Of a DNA stretch of 64,000 nt, positions 59,830-64,000 are shown in pieces (positions within the stretch are counted from its first letter, which is position 1; every line of letters starts with the position of its first letter). The notes beneath the pieces were generated by a model. The model had not been told where the DNA came from and ran no database searches. It saw only the letters and a program-made list of their open reading frames with translations. The position numbers and the translations under genes are program-made. The stretch covers positions 15,612,837 through 15,676,836 of the forward strand of contig NC_087081.1 in the NCBI RefSeq assembly GCF_026151205.1, written 5' to 3'. The stretch comes from Bolinopsis microptera (Eukaryota > Ctenophora > Tentaculata > Lobata > Bolinopsidae).

Positions 59830-60100
59830 TTTTTCCTTTTCACCCTTTTGAAAAAAGGCAATAGTGAAAGGTTACGAATGGAGGTTTTTGCAGAAAAACG
59901 TGGATTTTGGAGAACGAGATAGGTGGGTTTAAATATGTCGTCAGTCCTTTCGTTAGTTACCATGCGACGAAAAAGTTGCGCGCGCGCGAGGATTGTTTGC
60001 GGAGATGTGATGTATAGATAGCCTGTGATCTATGAATGCGCGGCGCGACTGTGTATTAATGTATATGATGCATGTAATGTATAATATTACCATTAGGTAA
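59830..60100 (+). repeat. Dispersed repeat, copy B (pair of 46455-46740)
   Basis: Matches copy A from CACCCTTTTGAAAAAAGGCA (59838) through the GCGCGCGCG block (59975) to TAATGTATAATATTA (60087). It is cut off by the N gap. Confidence 0.85.
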
Positions 60101-60104
60101 TACG

Positions 60105-60204
60105 NNNNNNNNNNNNNNNNNNNNNNNNNNNNNNNNNNNNNNNNNNNNNNNNNNNNNNNNNNNNNNNNNNNNNNNNNNNNNNNNNNNNNNNNNNNNNNNN
60201 NNNN
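60105..60204. other. Assembly gap (100 Ns)
   Basis: Exactly 100 unknown bases, the customary placeholder for a gap of unknown size. Distances and orientation across it are not certain. Confidence 0.98.
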
Positions 60205-60447
60205 CATTCTTCGCTATTGCAGTTCACACGATATTTTCAAAAAGAAAAATGTTCCTATCCGGAAAATGTTATGATTAATTATTTTTAGTGTTATGATTAA
60301 TTATTTTTAGAACATGTAGTTCTGAATTTAACAACCAAAAAACATGATTCCTTGGTATTTAGCAATCAATGGCTTATTAGACATGAAATATGCATATGAA
60401 TTATGCTCACATGTATTTATTTTTGACATCAAAATTTCGTTAAGATC

Positions 60448-61042
60448 CTAGAAGTGAGCCTTTGACGATGCTGCACTCGCTATCAGTTCAGTTTTATAAC
60501 ATTGAAGTCGAGCTTTGAATGCGTCTACTGAACTGGCTTCTTTAACCGAACTTGGTACTTTGTTCCAGTAATTGTTAACACGGTTACTGAGGACCTGATT
60601 TCCTCTTTTATCTTAATTAGAATCTTGGTACCGCTACGTGATATCCTGAAAAGATCTTGTCCATAGTCCACTTTACCCGTCGTTATTTTAAAGGTTTCAA
60701 AAAGATCACTCCTCATACGGCGCTCCAGTAGTGTTGTTAACTGAAGGATTCTCAATCTCTCATCGTATGGTAGAATACCAATCTCGTCGATTATTCGTGT
60801 AAGTTCTCTCTTGAACATCTTCTTAATAGTCTTAATACTTTAATAGTTCTCCAGTTTCTGTGCTCTGCTGGTAGATTCCACACTTGCACAGCGTATTCGA
60901 TGTGAGGTCGAACTAGAGTTCGGTAAACATTCAGCATAACAAATTTGTTACGGCAGATCAAGCTTCGTTTGATCCAGCCTATAACAGACTTTGCTTTTTT
61001 CACGGACTTGTCTACCTTACAAGACATATTTATGTGGATCAT
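60448..61042 (-). mobile_element. 5'-truncated non-LTR retrotransposon (CR1/L2/jockey-like) RT end
   Basis: Minus-strand pieces of the C-terminal part of a LINE ORF2: KAKSVIGWIKRSLICRNKF, YRTLVRPHIEYAVQVWN (61042-60880), then IGILPYDERLRILQLTTLLE and RRMRSDLFETFKITTGKVD (about 60780-60650), then, after a frameshift near 60600, NRVNNYWNKVPSSVKEASSV and a stop at 60448-60450. These are the LVRPHLEY, ERRxRGDLxxxFK and NxWNxLPxxV words of this region. At least two frame breaks; the 5' end is lost near 61042. Confidence 0.88.
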
Positions 61043-61170
61043 AATTAGCGGGGATCGAAATTATGGGGGAACGAAAATATGGGGATTTTTTTCAGAAATA
61101 CAGTAATTCAGTACGAAATTTCAGAATTCAGTACGAAAATATGGGGATTTTTTCCAAAAATCCCCAAATT
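61043..61170. repeat. Short direct repeats (ATATGGGGATTTTTT)
   Basis: GAAAATATGGGGATTTTTT occurs at about 61072 and 61135, with CAGTACGAAATTTCAG/CAGTACGAAAAT words between them, and the inverse AAAAATCCCCAAATTTCGTA at 61155-61174. It looks like the edge of a small element or a hairpin. Confidence 0.6.
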
Positions 61171-61732
61171 TCGTACCATTTAATATGTCTCTTAAGGTAT
61201 ATGGAAATGTTATACTTATTAAGAAAAGCCGGTCCCGCCTAGCCTCCTATCATAATGAGCCAATGTTGCGATTGTACAATCAATACTTTAACACGTCACG
61301 TCATCGTATAATTGCTTATCATTTTATTAGCTCTTCGGAAGGAATATTGAAATGGCCCTGCTGCTTACGTCAACTTTTGTTTGTTTGTTTGGGGACCAGC
61401 TTTTGGTACATTCATGGTTAATGTTTACTATAATATAATTTCAAAGTATTACATGTAGAGTAATTACATAGAATTAGATAAATATGAATTTCTTTTGCTT
61501 AGGATATACCAATATGATATCCAAAAATGAAACGATGTACCTTACGCTTCGCACACAACACAACTGGTATAGGTAGTTGTTCCTCAAAAAAAGAGCCCTA
61601 TATACATAGCTAAACCTGGCCTGGGTGAGACCTGCATCACGATTGCTATTCAGTGATGTGTGTTCTACAAGTCATCACATACCTGAGTTACAATCACGAT
61701 TGTAATATAATGATACTTATTACTTTCCTTCA

Positions 61733-62428
61733 TTTTTACAATAAGTTCTGATGAGCTGCTTCTCCTCCCTATTTCTGTCAAGGTGTGATGAACCACGTAT
61801 ATGGTACGCTGCCCATTTAGATTTCTTCAGGTTTCTTGATCGAGCAGCAACCATTTTGACTGATCCCATGCAAGCCAATGTCACTTTTATCGGTCTCGGT
61901 TACCACTATCTGCATGTTTTTTAATCCTGATCAAATTTTCTGTCACCAATTCAGGATCACACTACCGATGATTCCCAAATCTCGGTGATCACTTCTTCTG
62001 CCACTATATGTGGATCACTGCCCTAATTGTCTGGTACACCGTATACAATGAAATTCTTTCTGCGGACGTTTTTAACAGCTGTCTTTATACTGTCTTAATC
62101 GACGGAGCACCGGTAGTTGTTTCACAGCCCTTTCACAGTTCTCCTTGACGATGTCACACCAAGTTTTTTCATCTCAGTTTGTACAGTTTGCTGGACAGAG
62201 TCGAGCTCTTTCTGTTGCTGTTTGAACTGATCCTTCTGATAATTAGGCTGCGCTGATACCAGTCTGTCTCGTACTGGCCGCAGATTTACATAGTTCAATA
62301 TTGCCTGTCATCAATTTAGAAAGATTTTCAACAGCATGAGTAGCCAAGGGGTCTTTCGTTATACCCATCAATCTCGAATGATTCAGCTTTGTTAACGGTT
62401 TGAGTTTTCGAGAGTTACAAAGTTCCAT
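61733..62428 (-). mobile_element. Decayed LINE ORF1
   Basis: Minus-strand pieces: a coiled-coil-like start (FKQQQKELDSVQQTVQTEMK, about 62230-62170), NVRRKNFIVYGVPDN (about 62075-62030), RPIKVTLACMGSVKMV then ARSRNLKKSKW (about 61908-61825) and HLDRNREEKQLI (about 61790-61755). This is the order of LINE ORF1 proteins (coiled coil, RRM-like part with NIVIYGVPE, RPIKV, then DRTxEER). Stops and frameshifts interrupt it. It lies upstream, on the same strand, of the RT fragment at 60448-61042, so both may come from one element with the middle lost, or from two. Confidence 0.75.
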
Positions 62429-62649
62429 ACTTTATTGTTAGTACTTTGGTCCGAGACATCAATTTTGTATGAAAAGCATTAAGACATCGGCAGCGATAAC
62501 TCTTTTTCAAGTTTGTTCAAATTTTCCACAGAGTTGAACTCTATAGTACAAAGACAAGCTGATTAGCTCGGCGTGTCGATGTAAATCTGAGAATAACTGA
62601 TTGTAACTCAACTTCTTCATGTGCTTTTTATGCTGACTTAGAGGTGCAT

Positions 62650-63000
62650 TATTCTCCAGCATATATCTCGAAATATATGCCTGCGTTCCGCTAGAAACCG
62701 CCATTTTGAAATATTTTCTTGTGTTTGAAGTCATATCTCAAGTTTGGCATATAGAAACTCGCCCAAAATCGCACAGATTATTCCTCTGATAGCCATACAA
62801 CTGTCTGGAAAGTTTAGAGAAAAATCTATCATTCAGATCTCTAAATATATACCTGTGTTCCGCTAGAAACCGCCAATTTGGAGATATTTTCTTGTGTTTG
62901 AAGTCATATCTCCATTTTGGCACATAGAAATTCTCCCAAACTCTCACACATTATCTGTCATATAGCCATCTAACTATCTGGAAAGTTTGAAGAAAATCTG
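62650..63000 (-). repeat. Two ~173-bp repeats related to the large satellite
   Basis: TTTTCTTGTGTTTGAAGTCA then TATCTC occurs at about 62714 and 62887, and CCGCTAGAAACCGCCA occurs before each. The word order (TTCTTGTGTTTGA, TCATATCTC, ATAGAAA, GGAAAGTTT) parallels the second half of the 357-bp satellite unit. The minus-strand frames 62507-62734 and 62738-62947 read the repeat. Confidence 0.8.
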
Positions 63001-64000
63001 TCATTCAGATCTTGTGAAAATCAAAAATATATTCTAAGTTATTCACTAAAACACTCGATTTTCGAACTTTTTATTTGGAACAGATTTGTCGAAAGTCCTG
63101 ACCTGTTCTGCAGACACTTTCGCGCTTGTGCAGTAGCGCGCGACAGCCATTTGGCGTAAACCCATCGTCAGATGGGCCAAAATTTGCAAATGTGCTCAGA
63201 ACTAGCATTGTCTGACCATAAAAGACCACTTAAATTGCACTTTTTGAATAAAAAGTATATCCTGTTAACATTTCTGAAACTCTATCTAATTTGCAACGTA
63301 CGTACACCACATAACAGTGTGATAAGTGTTGTGCGCAAACATAATTTGAGCCGAATACAGATAGCACGACCACTGTTCACGAACAGGTGTTCGTGATAAA
63401 CTTATGATATGATGGTTACCAGATCATATGACTGCCTAATAACTTGCTTAGGATGATGTGAACCCCTCGACAGCTTGACACAGAATCAAGTAGGTTCACA
63501 TTATCGCAAGCACTGTACTCCTCCTGGACTGGACCATTCTCTTATCTCTAGGGGGGCCGTGGGTCCATTAATTTCGTCTAGACGGGAGAGTACCATGTCA
63601 GCAGTGGTCGACCGGGATCGAAATTCAGTACCGGCCGGGACCGGGCCGGGATGAATGTCATCCCGGCCGGGACCGGGATTTTCCAATATTTCTCAATCTC
63701 AGTAAAATGAAACAATGTTATATGTTAAATAAAATCTTCCAGAACAAACTGAGGTATGTCAAGTTAAAATTGACAGTAAGTAGTAGTAACTACTCTATCT
63801 CTCTCTAATCTCTATCTCTCTATCTTTCTCTATCTCTCTCTTTATCTCTGACATAGAGAGCGCGAGCGCTCTCATTGGTGGATCGACCATAGCGTGTCAC
63901 AAATTATTATTTGATATATTTCATCAGATGAAGAAGCTGATGAGGGCGAGGCCCCTGACTCTTGAGTATTTCTAAGTTTGTTCGGACTTCAGCTTTCTTC
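63001..64000. other. Non-coding; CCGG-rich hairpin and CTAT/CTCT microsatellite
   Basis: At about 63630-63678 GGCCGGGATGA and TCATCCCGGCC form a near-perfect hairpin within repeated GGCCGGGACCGGG words. At 63795-63850 a CTATCTCTCT-type microsatellite occurs. No gene is supported. Confidence 0.6.

Noticed and set aside
63936-63962. CTGATGAG word suggesting a hammerhead ribozyme core
   Set aside because: The required GAAA and closing helices do not follow.

Overview
The window is nuclear DNA from an AT-rich invertebrate animal. Coding sequence is sparse, genes are split by short introns (about 70-340 bp, GT-AG), and tandem and dispersed repeats fill much of the space. Several families seen here (a relic of the GRL101-like LDLa/7TM receptors, Penelope-like reverse transcriptases, SRCR/sushi proteins) are typical of cnidarians and other marine invertebrates. 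I infer a non-vertebrate metazoan, possibly a cnidarian, but the sequence does not name the species. A run of 100 Ns at 60105-60204 marks a scaffold gap.

Host genes I can support: (1) a two-exon SDR16C-type retinol/steroid dehydrogenase, minus strand, 15731-16913; (2) a single-pass membrane protein of unknown family with a long basic tail, minus strand, 19542-21553, 3' end not found; (3) the last two exons of an RGG-rich, RNA-binding-type protein, minus strand, 31714-32082; (4) a short two-exon geminin-like gene, plus strand, 44635-45105; (5) a nine-exon secreted protein with two tandem cysteine modules, two sushi-like regions, an SRCR domain and a Cys-containing tail, plus strand, 53121-57224, with all eight splice junctions phase-consistent. 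A heavily decayed GRL101-like GPCR (LDLa ectodomain plus 7TM) lies at 8.1-11.3 kb.

Mobile DNA: a frame-broken Penelope-like RT at 13.5-14.8 kb; a second decayed RT with a possible GIY-YIG tail at 6.2-7.6 kb (minus); a 703-codon intact RT at 47.8-49.9 kb (minus), whose upstream end is cut by a 1.27-kb TIR element (49975-51244); a 1570-bp internally deleted hAT element with 8-bp target duplications (35191-36760); and two LINE fragments at 60.4-62.4 kb (minus).

Repeats: from 22.2 to 44.5 kb the window is almost wholly repetitive. A 1.1-kb tandem array (23.9-28.8 kb) is joined to copies of a dispersed composite repeat. That repeat carries three internal tandem-repeat sites, each greatly expanded in a different copy: (CT)n at 29.35 kb, an 11-mer at 32.1 and 33.65 kb, and a 12-mer at 43.6-44.3 kb. 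At 37.5-42.1 kb lies a roughly 13-unit, ~357-bp satellite whose unit looks like a dimer of two diverged ~178-bp halves; a distant ~173-bp relative is at 62.65-63.0 kb. These repeats are the most unusual content of the window.
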